Source of the DNA: Echinometra lucunter | Taxonomy: Eukaryota; Echinodermata; Echinoidea; Camarodonta; Echinometridae | Direction of reading: 5' to 3' | Assembly: GCA_029962745.1 (NCBI GenBank) | Contig: CM057158.1 | Coordinates: 6,559,869 to 6,623,868 of the forward strand | Length of the DNA stretch: 64,000 bases | In this document: in pieces, positions 1 to 11,053 of the stretch | Position numbering within the stretch: position 1 is the first letter of the stretch | Layout of the letters: every line of letters begins with the position of its first letter | Position numbers and translations under genes: made by a program | Notes under the pieces: model-generated | The model's input: only the letters and a program-made list of their open reading frames with translations | Database searches by the model: none | What the model was told of the DNA's origin: nothing

Positions 1-487
1 GGGGGGATATGTCTCATTGAAGCCATCATCCGCGTAAACAGAAACGTAGAAAAAGCCTTGTTTTTTAGCACCGGGCGGGGAACCCGGGGATCCAGTTAAA
101 AGTATCAAAAACAGGAAAAATCAGACAAAAAGGGTATCAAATTCAGTAGTGGTATCAAAGATAGATACACGGAAAGGTTAGGAAATTTGATACACCCCGA
201 CAATGGAATGAAAATATGGCAAATCGGCCGGCAAAATGGCAGCAAATACACAACAAATGTAAAGAAGACAGAAATAACTTAAATAAGATAGGTGAAATGG
301 AAATGGCCTGGGAAATCCCCCCATTCTCGATCTTGACATCCCCATTAAGGGTCTAAAAATCTGAGATCGTTCATGGGTTTCCCTCTTTAGGGTATCAAAA
401 CCACCCTACCTTAATCCCCGTTTAGGGTGCTTTTCAGAAAGTGATTTACGCGGATGATGTACAGGCCTCAATGAGACATATCCCCCC
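1..487. mobile_element. Poly-G-capped inverted-repeat element, copy 1
   Basis: The two ends are inverted copies. The left begins GGGGGGATATGTCTCATTGA and the right ends in its reverse complement, with CATCATCCGCGTAAA and its partner further in. A second copy in the same orientation lies at 61401-61743 and shares the inner phrase GTTTAGGGTGCTTTTCAG. No transposase frame is visible, so this is a non-autonomous element. The left target duplication is outside the window. Confidence 0.85.
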
Positions 488-713
488 GGAGTCTTAATAA
501 CCTCCCTGGTCTTGACAAGAAAGCATCCATCATTATACACCTTCACTCTTTTTCCTTTTTTTCCTTGGATGGGATTCACAATAATGCCATAAACTACAGT
601 GCAGTGTTTTATCAAAGGAATACCAGAACATTAATAAAAAAATCATGCATGCTAAGTTTATCCTAGCAGGTGTCGATTACATTGCGATTTTTACCTTTTT
701 CTTTTTCTTGCAG
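488..713. other. Intronic sequence, no exon recognised
   Basis: This stretch lies between the element at the left edge and the splice acceptor at 712-713. It ends in a pyrimidine-rich tract (CTTTTTCTTTTTCTTGCAG). I see no supported exon. The opposite-strand frame at 406-615 runs into the transposon and is not credible. Confidence 0.5.
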
Positions 714-3102
714 ATACCCCTCTGTGCCTTGGATATGAGAGGTTCCAGTGTAGCAATAGACGTTGTATACCATCTGTTCTTAGATGTGACTCAGTCAATC
801 ACTGTGGTGATAACTCTGATGAAACATTCGGATGTGAAGGTATGCAATCTGAATTTACAAAATCTTTAGTTTCTTTTTTTTTCATTTGTTTGAGCAAGAT
901 GGCTCTATTAGTTGTTTAAAGCTGATTTTGTCACAGGCCTTGTCCTATTAGACATGTAAGTTTTATGACAAAGAGTAGAGCAATTAATGTGGAAGTGTTT
1001 GTATACATTGAAAGAAAAATAGATTTTTTCATTATGTTTACAAAACATAAAATGACATAAATCAAAAACTTGAAACTATTTCTTTAATATATGCAAATTG
1101 ATAATTTTTGCATACCATGGTTATCAGTTATCCATTATTTTACATCAGTATAGTTTGTCAATTGACTGAAAGAGATTATTGCATTTTGAAGTTTTTGTAT
1201 GCAATAACAATAATGGATAATGGTTTGTTCTTTGCCTAGAAATATGCATATAACTGTTTTGTGTGGTTGGTGAATATAGTTGGTTTATATATATTATTCT
1301 ATATCATATAGTTTGTTATCTCTTTTTTGTTTATATGAACAGATGACCTACCATACTACCTTGGTGATCGTGTCCTGGAGCAAAAAGAAGCTATCTACAT
1401 TGGCTTAGCAGTTGCTTTCACCGCTTTATTTGCCATCTTCTTCGCCTCAGTCTGCACCCGTGATACCTGCAAGCAAATCAAACGTAGGGTTAAGAAATTA
1501 ATGACTCAGTCGCAAGAAGAGTACAATGAATCATTTGAAAAGGATTTGGAAGCAGAGCTGAGAAAAGCCCTGATGGCTAGATCAATGTACGATAGAAGGG
1601 TCAGCCAGCCATACGATTCCACCCTTAACACCATCACAGGAGGGGAGCTTGCCCGGCAGCTCAAGTTGGAGCTCAGGAAGATCCAGCAGAATAGTGGAAG
1701 CAACGGATATCAGCTACCAGATCCTCAGAGGTCTATCAATGACAGCTATGGCAAAATCAACAGCACCAGTGAATTAATTCATCTGATGACATTTGACAAG
1801 AAGAATAATAATCATTCTGATCAGGGTAGCAGCAGTAAACATTTCCTTGAAAACTCTCAGAAAAGTGAGCACAGAGTATCTTTTGAATGCATTCCAAGTG
1901 TTGTAGTTAGTGAGGATGGGGATGAAGCCAAAAGGGAAGTACTCTATGATCCCAAGGAAGTATTTTCTAAAGTTGAGGCTAAGAATTTGTCTAGGGGTTT
2001 ATACCAGAAACGTTTATCGAAGTCAAGTATTTCATCTCTTAATGAGGATCAATCGCCTTCTGAAACAGGAGCTTCTTTGACTAATGGAAATAAGATTGGT
2101 ATGTCTTCCAGGTTCATTGATACAGCAGTTCCTGAGGATGTGTCACTAGCTAAATCAGAAGGTTCCACTAGTTCTAATCAAAAGAGGGTTGGAAGCTCTT
2201 CTAAATTCCAAGTTATGGCAATTCCAGACGAAAACTTCCTATCAAAATCAGATGGGGTACCAACATCTGATGGACGGCGTAGTAAAAAAGTCTCCCGTTT
2301 TCAAGTTACAGCAGTTCCTGAGGAGAGATTGCTCTCAGGACGGGATGATACGCCTGTTCCAGCTAAATCCTCCTCACCCAATAAGCCAAGGTTCAGTGTG
2401 TCAAGGGTACCTGAAGAGGAAGTCCAGTTACCACCCAAAGTGCAGAGGTCACTTTCAACGCCTACTACATCCAGATTCAGTGTGACGTCTGTTGATGAGA
2501 ATGAGCTAAAGAAAGAAGGAGCATCACACATTAGGAAAGCTGGTGATTTTCCTGGTGGGAATATACCATCCAATAAATATCTTCAAGTGCCATCGCATCG
2601 GAGGAGTTCTGCAGGAGCTGGAAGAACAGTATCTTCCACCTCAAAGCAACGATCAAGCCGCTTTACCATGCAATCACTGGAGGATCCTCTTCAGAATAAA
2701 CAAGGTGATTCAAAAGATACTTCCCTTAGCAATAATTCAGTGGGAAACACGGTAGTTGACTCAGGCATAAAGTCAGAAGGTGACAAGAAAACTGAAAAGC
2801 TGACAAACTCGGCTTCAAGTCGTTTCACAGTACAAAGAGTGCCAGAAGAGCCACAGGTAACAGAACCAAAGAAACTTGTAGGCATATTAAAGAAATTTGA
2901 AACCCTACCTGACGGCACTCGGTCATACACCAAACAACCTGATCAACCGCGCTTTCGAAGGGCTAGCGAGGGTGCATCTTTAGACAGTCCTGATGATGTT
3001 ACAGATGGTCTCCCATCTTCAGCACTTACTGTCCATGGGTACACCAGTGTCAGATTCTGGGATGAAAAACGGGGAAAGTACTCATACGAGTCTCATCTAT
3101 GA
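714..3102 (+). CDS. LDLa-domain single-pass membrane protein with RFxV-motif cytoplasmic tail (3' part of gene)
   Basis: Two exons are seen, 714-839 and 1343-3102, joined in phase 1; the 5' part is outside the window. The first exon encodes an LDL-receptor class A repeat: six cysteines ending [17 protein letters not shown], with the calcium-binding D/E residues. The second encodes a short linker, one hydrophobic span ([20 protein letters not shown], 1390-1449), a basic stop-transfer stretch, and about 530 cytoplasmic residues to the stop. Counted from the Met at 1501, the tail has RVSF (125-128), which fits a PP1 docking motif. Seven related motifs follow: RFID 204, KFQV 235, RFQV 266, RFSV 297, RFSV 325, RFTM 387, RFTV 441. 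Most are followed by V/I-P-E/D-E. RFx[V/I] is the established docking motif for SPAK/OSR1 kinases; that use here is inference. I do not recognise an orthologue. Confidence 0.85.
840..1342 (+). other. Intron, phase 1
   Basis: The donor is GTATGC at 840 and the acceptor is AACAG ending at 1342. Removing it joins the LDLa exon to the membrane-span exon in frame (G + AT gives Asp). The intron is AT-rich, with no other feature seen. Confidence 0.8.
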
Positions 3103-3221
3103 TAACAGTATCTTTCATTGTACTAATAGACAATTTTGGGAATCTATAAAGATACATCTTGTGGCCTTTAATGATCAGTTATACTGAAGTGATAATATCT
3201 TTGAATATGCAAATAGTGCTT

Positions 3222-3632
3222 AACCCATTCGTGACAGAGGTCCACATTTTGTGGTTTGGCCAAATATCTTTTGATGCAAAGCCCTAAAAATCATACCAAA
3301 TACATGAACAGAAAGAGCAAAAAATTCTACACAAACTGTGCCCATTTTGGTTGCGTCAATATTCGTTGTTTGATGCTGAATTTTTTTTAAAGGAAAATAA
3401 GCATTAAAATCCTTAAATTGGCATGTGATAGAAGGTTTAAAATCACCATTTTCCCCTGCAAATTGGCAACTTTTTGACTTCTCATCATAATTTCTGTCAA
3501 TTTATGTTCATTTCAGATACATGACATTTTATAAGAAAAATGTAGCAATAAAATAAAAATGTTGGTGTTGCCAATTTGAAGAATAAAAGCTGATTAAATT
3601 AGGCTTTAAATAATTCCTGTCACGAAAGGGTT
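3222..3632. mobile_element. 411-bp inverted-repeat element, family with copies at 26.3 and 55.6 kb
   Basis: The ends are AACCCATTCGTGACAG (3222-3237) and CTGTCACGAAAGGGTT (3617-3632), inverted with one mismatch. The interior matches 26347-26749 in the opposite orientation and, more weakly, about 55633-55965. The element sits in the 3' flank of the LDLa gene and brings AATAAA sequences (3547-3552 and after). It could therefore supply that gene's polyadenylation signal. Confidence 0.75.
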
Positions 3633-3665
3633 GTGATTCCTGTCTGTCCAGTGTCAGGCAAGTGG

Positions 3666-3671
3666 AATAAA
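3666..3671 (+). terminator. Candidate polyadenylation signal of the LDLa gene
   Basis: AATAAA lies about 560 bases after the stop codon, just beyond the inverted-repeat element. Other AATAAA copies occur inside that element, so the true 3' end is undecided. Confidence 0.3.
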
Positions 3672-4550
3672 TCAAGGCTTTCATTCTTTTTCTTACAGGT
3701 ACATTCTTCTCCTGGGTATGTTTTGAGTATATTGTATTTCTGCAGTGATCAGTGATAGAGTGATGAATTATTTACAGGGCCAAGCTAGGGATCTGTGGCT
3801 GAGTTATAATATCCCAGTCACATATAACAGGCAGACTCTAGACTGACAATCGACCTATCAAAAAACTTATATTAATCAAAATGGTCAATATTTTCTTGTT
3901 TATCATTTGGTGTGGGGTTCATCTGGTGGTTTGACCTAGAACACGATAAAAACTACTTTCGAATATCAACTCAAGCAATTTCGAAAGCCTATTGTACTGC
4001 CCATAAAAATCATGTTCGGATTACGTAATAGGCCAATGCAGAGTCTGCACATTTCTAAAGGTGATAGACAGAGCCATTGAAGTTGCCTTGAGCACTCCAC
4101 AGAGAGGATTTGGGACTATATAAGTTAGATTTATTATTATTATTATCATAAGTTGATTTTTCAAAAGTAGTTTTTATTGTGTTGTTGGTACAATAGATAG
4201 AGAGTGCTGGTCATCCAGTGGGATTTATCACGGTACAGTGCTCTTTGGTGAAACATCAATGCATGTATTTTGCCCTACTTTCATAAAGGAAAGTCATTTT
4301 CATCAAAGATTTGGGATATATTGTCAGGAAACACCTAAAAGTTGAAATACATGTATGTAGAATAACTGCATTTTACCATTCATATGAAACTTTTGTCCAT
4401 ATCTTACCTTATGAAAATGCTTTTGGAAATTATTTTTGCCTAATTTCAAGGGAAATGGTGAAATTATGTATAATGTCTCCAATTTTTGTGGAAGTGGGAA
4501 ATACTATATAATAATAAACATCCTTTAGAAAGCAACCTTAAAGATCAACT
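3672..4550. other. Intergenic, no gene seen
   Basis: AT-rich sequence with a short ATT run near 4130. Only short frames without homology or splice context are present. Confidence 0.6.
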
Positions 4551-5634
4551 TTGTATTGTATGATGAAGTCTCATGAAGACGCATTTGCTGATTGCATGAG
4601 GTTAATCTATGGTCTGTAAAGCAATGTATTCCTTATTACTGCTGCTTAGATCTGAAATATATGAATTCACTTAACGTTATCAATGGAAATAGTCAACGGT
4701 TTACTCTATATAGTAATTACAATGAAGATATACACCTATCAGGGTTTAACGCTTTCACAAAGATTTTCACAAAATCAGCTCATAGTCAATTTTAATGATT
4801 TATTATGTTTCCAAAGAATTCATGTTTGAATGACATGATGTTTACATATTCTGATAGAGACTGGCAGGGCTATTGAAATCGCCTAGGGTTGATATTTGAA
4901 AATCTTTGCAATCGTTTTGTTTGAGCATTTCGATGAAAAATAAAAAGTTCTTATATCAAAAAGGTGTTCCCTCCTCATATTGTCGTAATTTTGTAAGTGC
5001 AGTGATGAGTGATCTTGGATAGGGTGTTTGACTCGGGAGATACTTTGCAAAGATTTTGACGAGAGAATCATTCAATGGAGAGAGAAGGAAAGATTTGTAT
5101 TGTATGATGAAGTCTCATGAAGACGCATTTGCTGATTGCATGAGGTTAATCTATGGTCTGTAAAGCAATGTATTCCTTATTACTGCTGCTTAGATCTGAA
5201 ATATATGAATTCACTTAACGTTATCAATGGAAATAGTCAACGGTTTACTCTATAGTAATTACAATGAAGATATACACCTATCAGAGTTTAACGCTTTCAC
5301 AAAGATTTTCACAAAATCAGCTCATAGTCAATTTTAATGATTTATTATGTTTCCAAAGAATTCATGTTTGAATGACATGATGTTTACATATTCTGATAGA
5401 GACTGGCAGGGCTATTGAAATCGCCTAGGGTTGATATTTGAAAATCTTTGCAATCGTTTTGTTTGAGCATTTCGATGAAAAATAAAAAGTTCTTATATCA
5501 AAAAGGTGTTCCCTCCTCATATTGTCGTAATTTTGTAAGTGCAGTGATGAGTGATCTTGGATAGGGTGTTTGACTCGGGAGATACTTTGCAAAGATTTTG
5601 ACGAGAGAATCATTCAATGGAGAGAGAAGGAAAG
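4551..5634. repeat. Recent tandem duplication, two ~543-bp copies
   Basis: Copy 1 (4551-5092) and copy 2 (5095-5634) are almost identical. The differences I see are a 2-base TA deletion near 4713/5255 and single changes such as CAGGG versus CAGAG. The short identical frames on the minus strand in each copy follow from the duplication and are not taken as genes. Confidence 0.9.
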
Positions 5635-5671
5635 AGAGAAGTAAGTCTGGAAACATTTGATTCATATAAGC

Positions 5672-5785
5672 CCCCGTAAACAGAAAAAGTAGTCATGGTA
5701 CAACCAAAACTTTTCATGCCACGGGAAATTTGACGGAATACCGTTAGCTTACCATGGTTACCATTGTACATTATTTTTTACGGGG
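5672..5785. mobile_element. Short hairpin MITE-like element
   Basis: CCCCGTAAA at the left and TTTACGGGG at the right are inverted, with a weaker inner match around CATGGTACAACC and GGTTACCATTGTAC. About 114 bases, no coding capacity. Confidence 0.45.
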
Positions 5786-6133
5786 AAGATCGGTGGCGTA
5801 TCTAGGGATTATGGCATTTTGGGCAAACAATAAAATTCGCCCCTCTGCTCAAACTTCTCAGTTCAATATCAAACAATAATTCCCGCATTTAATTCGTCAA
5901 CGTTGACATAACTTTGTTGTTGTTAAGACCGAGATCGGCAGACGGGGCTAGTAGGTATCTTACAGTAGGATATTCAACTTTCAGCATGGGCCCGGTGTCG
6001 ATCCCGGAGGGAAGGGGGGGGGGGGATATCCCCTATATTTCAGGTAGGGTATGGCTTGTATTAACCCGCTTCTCGGTCTAAAGTTACATAAAGATGAAAT
6101 AACTCATGAATGAATGGATGATTTTGATGACGA

Positions 6134-6136
<3 letters not shown>

Positions 6137-6180
<44 letters not shown>

Positions 6181-6181
6181 C
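6137..6181. repeat. (GAT)n microsatellite
   Basis: About 15 uninterrupted GAT/ATG units. The methionine-rich frame across it is an artefact of the repeat. Confidence 0.95.
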
Positions 6182-6339
6182 TGATAATGATTATTATTCG
6201 TATAATTACCAAAGACATCGTCATTAAAGATTTTTTTTTTTTTAATTTTCAGGCTGCTTATCTTTACGGTATCAAAATTGGTAAATATGGAATGAAAATA
6301 GATATAAATGCAAGGAAGCGAGTGTCAAATTTATCAACA

Positions 6340-7410
6340 CTGGAACCTGTTCTCAGCACAAACATGTCCATTTCTTTCTCGCTCGCTCGCTGTGCTCGCT
6401 CGCAAAATCTAGAAAAGGGATGGTTTCTGGTGGCAAGCACTCTCTTATTCCTGCAGTGGGATCCCCGAATATAATTATATTCGGTAAGCGAGGTGCTCAA
6501 ACAGAGTCATATTTGAGTGATGTGTGATTCAATATTATTATTCAGATACATGTATCTTCTAGGCCCATAGCATATTTTAATGATGAAGAGCGTATTGTTT
6601 GCCTGGCTCGCTTCGCCCGCTTTTGTGATTTTTAAGAAAGACGATGGCTGTTGTAAGTAGGTAAACAGGGAAAGCGAGGTGACCGAATATATTATTTTGA
6701 TATCTTATACATGATGTTCTATATTTGATGAAAATTAATACTTCTACCGGGAGAAAGATTGTTCGCTTCGCTCGCTTATATGATTTTGAGAGAAAGGATG
6801 GTTTCGGAAAGCAAACAAATTTGGCAAGTGAGATGACCTATATATTCTGATGATGAAATAACACTTCTGTCTTCAAAAAGAGGTTGTTATTTTTTCTTCG
6901 CCTCCTTGTAATATTTAGGTATAGAGGATTCGGACAGCAAACATATTGGGCCAGCGAGGTGCCAAAATAGAATCATATTTGGCAGCGAGATAATAGCCAC
7001 ATGCATCATTTAGAAATCAATTGAAAAATTGTATTTTGATGAGAAATAACACCTCTACCATAACGAAAAGTGTTGGTTTGGGTGCGGCTCTCTTCGTTCG
7101 CTCACGGAATTGAAAAATCAGGATGGCTAATAATCTAGCAAGAAGCGTCAGCTCCCCCAAATTTCAAGAATGTCCCTTAACATTCCGTTAAAGTAATAAA
7201 GATCTATATCGGCGATATGATTTAAAAACTAATTTCTTATGTGTATGAGGGGTATACAGATTAGAATGTGACATAACTATAGGCAAATTTGGGGTCAATA
7301 CCTTAAAAGAAATATCGGTATATTTGTGCCTTACACCTCATTCAAAGTGTTAAGTAGCGAGGGCCGTTACGTGCCTCCCTCACTCGTTTGCTTCGCTCCT
7401 TCGCCGAGCA
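6340..7410. repeat. Degenerate tandem array with TTCGCTTCGCTCGC motifs
   Basis: Diverged units of roughly 130-190 bases recur. Each has a phrase like GATGAAATAACACTTCTACC, a TTCGCTTCGCTCGCTT-like block (near 6380, 6607, 6762, 6897, 7090, 7390), an A-rich GGATGGTTTCGG phrase, and AAGCGAGGTG-like blocks (6486, 6672, 6826, 6952). There is no open frame of note. Confidence 0.7.
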
Positions 7411-8200
7411 TATTCGGCACCAGTCATACCTCAAACATGAATACAAATCGACACCCATGTTGTAGATAGGCATCGGTATTATTCATTGAGAAAAGGGATT
7501 TCATTAAGCTAATTTAAATACGTCAGAAATTAAGGTCTCAAAGTTGGGTCCATTAAATAATGGACCCTATCTCTGGTAGAATTTATGGTCAAACTGAAAG
7601 GGTGCCTAGTGCATGAAAACAATTTGGGATTAAACGCGATTCCGGAAATCAAAAGCATCTAATTTCAGCCACTCAGAATCACACCTTTATGACTTCTCTC
7701 TGCTTTCAGTGTTCCGTTCATTTGCAAGCCTTTCAACAAAGATCAACAAAGCAATATACTATAGTTCTTAAATTTCATTTTGTCTGAAGTGATTGCGTCC
7801 TTTATTTCAGAGCTGTACTTCATCGAAACTTATTTTTCGACACCTGCTCTCGGTCCTACAGGAATTTTCAATCATATTTAGGGCAAATTGGTCACTGCAT
7901 AATATGAATATTATTTGTGAACCGACTTTCAACTTCTAGTCATGCATTACATTTTCATAGCGAGTTGATCTGTGATCATTGTTCATCAGAGTACTCTAGC
8001 GCCCCCTTGTCGAGTACTTTTGGGAATGACCTTATGCCGAGAGGTCCTTGTGAACAGTTAGTTTCAAGTTGACAGAAAATGAGTATGTCATTTAAAAATC
8101 TTGAATTTCTTTTAAATTATATACAACAACGTCCACACTCTGGGTTTTTCATGTAAGGAGAGAGTCCCTACAAAATATAGAATGATAATTGCATATGAAC
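7411..8200. other. Intergenic, nothing recognised
   Basis: No supported exon, RNA gene or repeat was seen on either strand. Confidence 0.5.
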
Positions 8201-8208
8201 ATCATCAC

Positions 8209-8256
<48 letters not shown>

Positions 8257-8257
8257 T
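8201..8257. repeat. (CAT)n microsatellite
   Basis: A long CAT/ATC run. A GA-rich and G-rich tract follows at 8300-8352. Confidence 0.95.
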
Positions 8258-8352
8258 TTGGTATTACATTAAAAGATGATGGAAAAGACATAAAAAGAGG
8301 TTAGAGAGGAGATGAAAGAGGAGGGTGAGAGAGAGAGAGAGGGGGGGGGGGA

Positions 8353-9232
8353 ATGAGACAGCCTAACAGAAAGATAATGTTGTAAATGTAATGAGGAAGC
8401 CTTTATCCAATTTAAGCTTTTAAGGCCCTTAAAAATCATAGCCACCTTAAAAACGGCAGGCTACAAATCGAAAGGACTAATGTGCTTGCTTGTACATGCC
8501 ACGTTGGAAGATCTATGACTCATTCTCATAGTCTCATTTACATAATATATTCAGAATACCTGGGGAAAATAGTTCCGGCAGACTGTCAAAATAGCAACAT
8601 GACTTCATTTTGTTGGATTAAGAATCTGAACTCGAGAAATGGTGCCCTACGAGAGATATATCGTGTTTCAGGAAAAACTTTCGATTTCGTGTTTGTTAGA
8701 GCGATTTCTGTGCTGACACTTTATTTTGTTTTTTGTTTTTTGGTTGTTACTGTTTCTCCAAACAATGAATCGATTAAAATTGCATTCGAGACGATTTCAA
8801 TAGGTACCAATAAAGGGTCAAAAACAATGAGATGGCTTCAGAGGTAGAGGAAGGGCCAGAGACAACGGCGAGAAGAGACGAGAGTTAGAGAGAGAGAGGG
8901 GAAAGGGGAGGGGCTGAAAAATGAGAGATAGAGAGAGAGGCAGAGAGACAGAGAGACAGAAACAGACAGACAGAGCGGGGGGGGGGGAGCCATGGGAAGT
9001 TCTATCTCTTCATCCCTTTATGTTTAAAGTTTAACAAGAGTACCTATCCCAACTGGTTTTTTTTTTTAATACTCAAGATTATTCGATGCCGCTTGGCCAA
9101 CTTTGGCATATTTATTCCCTTGTCGACCGTAAGTTTTTAACAAGCAATAATAATAACTTTTCTCGCTTTGAAATAATCTGTATATTAAACGGAAGGGGGC
9201 GGTATATGCTTCCCATTGTAAATGGGTTTGGA
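8353..9232. other. Intergenic with GA-rich simple sequence
   Basis: The frame at 8482-8847 has no start context, homology or splice support and is left out. GA-rich runs occupy 8880-8980. No gene is supported. Confidence 0.5.
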
Positions 9233-9272
9233 CCATAGAGATCCTATATATTAATATATAGGATCTCCATGG
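9233..9272. repeat. Loopless 40-bp palindrome
   Basis: CCATAGAGATCCTATATATT is followed at once by its reverse complement, with one mismatch in 20. This could form a cruciform or hairpin. Confidence 0.85.
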
Positions 9273-9311
9273 TTTGAACGAATAAATTTCGCCCCCCCCC
9301 CCTCACAAGAC

Positions 9312-9512
9312 GGTAAACACTAAATAGGTACCAATCCTACAGACCCAAGCTCATAAAATATTCTTAAATATTCATAGGATTAGGATTAGGATTAGGATTA
9401 GGGTTAGGATTAGGGTTAGGGTTAGGGTTAGGGTTAGGGTTAGGGTTAGGGTTAGGGTTAGGATTAGGGTTTCAGCTTGCGTCTGCAGGATCGGTACCTA
9501 TATAGTGCTTAC
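9312..9512. mobile_element. 201-bp inverted-repeat element with telomere-like core
   Basis: About 40-base inverted ends, starting GGTAAACACT on the left and GGTAAGCACT on the reversed right, differ at about 5 positions. The element is flanked by a direct repeat CTCACAAGAC (9302-9311 and 9513-9522). That fits a 10-base target duplication, a size known for Mutator-like elements. The centre is the TTAGGG-type array at 9376-9470. Confidence 0.85.
9376..9470 (+). repeat. Interstitial TTAGGG/TTAGGA array
   Basis: About 15 units of TTAGGG with interspersed TTAGGA variants, mostly at the two edges. It lies wholly within the inverted-repeat element, so it is not a chromosome end. Confidence 0.95.
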
Positions 9513-9905
9513 CTCACAAGACAAACAGGTTTAATGATCTACCACTATACCGACATGACCGCTGAATAAGCTTTCTATATGTTCTATAGAACTAAAAAAT
9601 GTAAAGTTTCAGTCTTCCATTTTTACTCTCTTAATCACTGTGCTCTTTTGCATATTACTAAGGCCTACATAATGCAGTGTTTCTTAATACTCTGGAGACC
9701 CTTTCGTCATAACATGTGATTACTGTACATTTTCACCACACACAATAAATGTTTGCGAGTTCTCTTCGCTCGGGCGCACAAAATCTGACACTGAATTAGA
9801 GCTGATATTTGGAAAAAGGGGTCAGCCCCGTTGCGACTAGTTTCCCGTACGCCTTTGGATGTCTCTTTAACCTGTCATGCCTCCCATGGTACCAGTGCTA
9901 ATGAT

Positions 9906-10489
9906 CACTGGCGTAGCCAGGAATTTTCAACCGGGGGGGGGGGGAGAGGGGAAGGGAGAGTTTTGAAAATTCGTTCATGAAAATGGCGTTTTCTTTCACC
10001 CCAATTCAGGGTTGGGAGTAACTTCTATGAGAAGTGGCATATGGGGGGGGGGGGGGGCAAGGCGAGGGTGTTGGAGATTTTAAAAAATTTGTGCATGAAA
10101 ATGGTATTTTCTGCACACTAAAATTCAGTATTACGGGTAACTTATATGAGAAGTGTCAAATAGGATGTCCAAGGTGAGGGAGGGTGTGGGAGGGGGGTTT
10201 CCCCCTTCCACGGTATAGGCGATTTTTGAAAATTTGTGCATGAAAATGGTATTTTCTGCACACTAAAATTCAGTACTAGGGGTAACTTATATGAGAGGTG
10301 GCATATCAACGTTTTACTTTCAATTTCGCAGGGTATGGGTAGAGTAAGTTATGTGAAGGGAACTGGATGAAAGTTTGTTGTTGTTGTTATTATTATTATT
10401 CTATTATTTTTTGTCATTTTTGTTCTTTTGCTCGCCGATCAACAGGGGGCCATGGCCCCCTGTTGCCCCCCCCCCTATCTACGCCAGTG
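9906..10489. mobile_element. Non-autonomous hAT-like element with perfect 8-bp target duplication
   Basis: It begins CACTGGCGTAG and ends CTACGCCAGTG. CTAATGAT flanks it directly on both sides (9898-9905, 10490-10497). Inside are three tandem copies of a unit with TGCATGAAAATGGTATTTTC and AACTTATATGAGAAGTG phrases, plus G-runs at 9933 and 10045. An 8-base duplication is typical of the hAT superfamily. No transposase frame is present. Confidence 0.85.
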
Positions 10490-11053
10490 CTAATGATGAA
10501 AAATAATATTCCCGCACAATAATTACTGATGATGGCCGTGTTTCAAATAATGTATTTCTAAAATTCTAATTTAATCACTTTTTAAATGATTATCAAGAAA
10601 TACGTTAGAAAATGGGGAAAAGGTGCCGGGGGAGGGATAGGGTTGTATGCTGATAATTTGAGGTGGGCCCTTGTGCCCCCGACCCCTACTTGGAACCTTT
10701 CCTGCGCGCCTGTCCCCGATTCCCAGTTTTGGTCTTCGCTTTGCCACTCGACTTAGCTACTATGTATACAGGTCATCAGTGAACAAGGAAACGATCATCA
10801 AATCTTCTAGTTCAACCCAATGAAAACAATCTCTATCATCGATGGTTAATTCAGTTAAATGACGACCTGAATTGAATCATAGTTTCTGTGCACGCGTAAT
10901 CGTATGGACATTCTAGAGACTTTATAGACTACTCCAAATAATCATAACCCAGATGAAAATAGCATAACCGTAATGAGGCTGATGTTGACAGAGATGGTAA
11001 ATCCACTGTTGAAAGAAACTTGCTATATTTTCTGGGGAAGCTCATCTTAGATA

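Noticed and set aside
406..615. Minus-strand 69-residue frame
   Set aside because: Half of it is the inverted-repeat element's terminal sequence; no homology or splice sites.
6106..6474. Methionine-rich 122-residue frame
   Set aside because: Produced by the GAT microsatellite followed by the degenerate array.
9376..9470. TTAGGG array as a chromosome end or fusion point
   Set aside because: It is enclosed by inverted repeats and a target duplication, and ordinary sequence continues on both sides.
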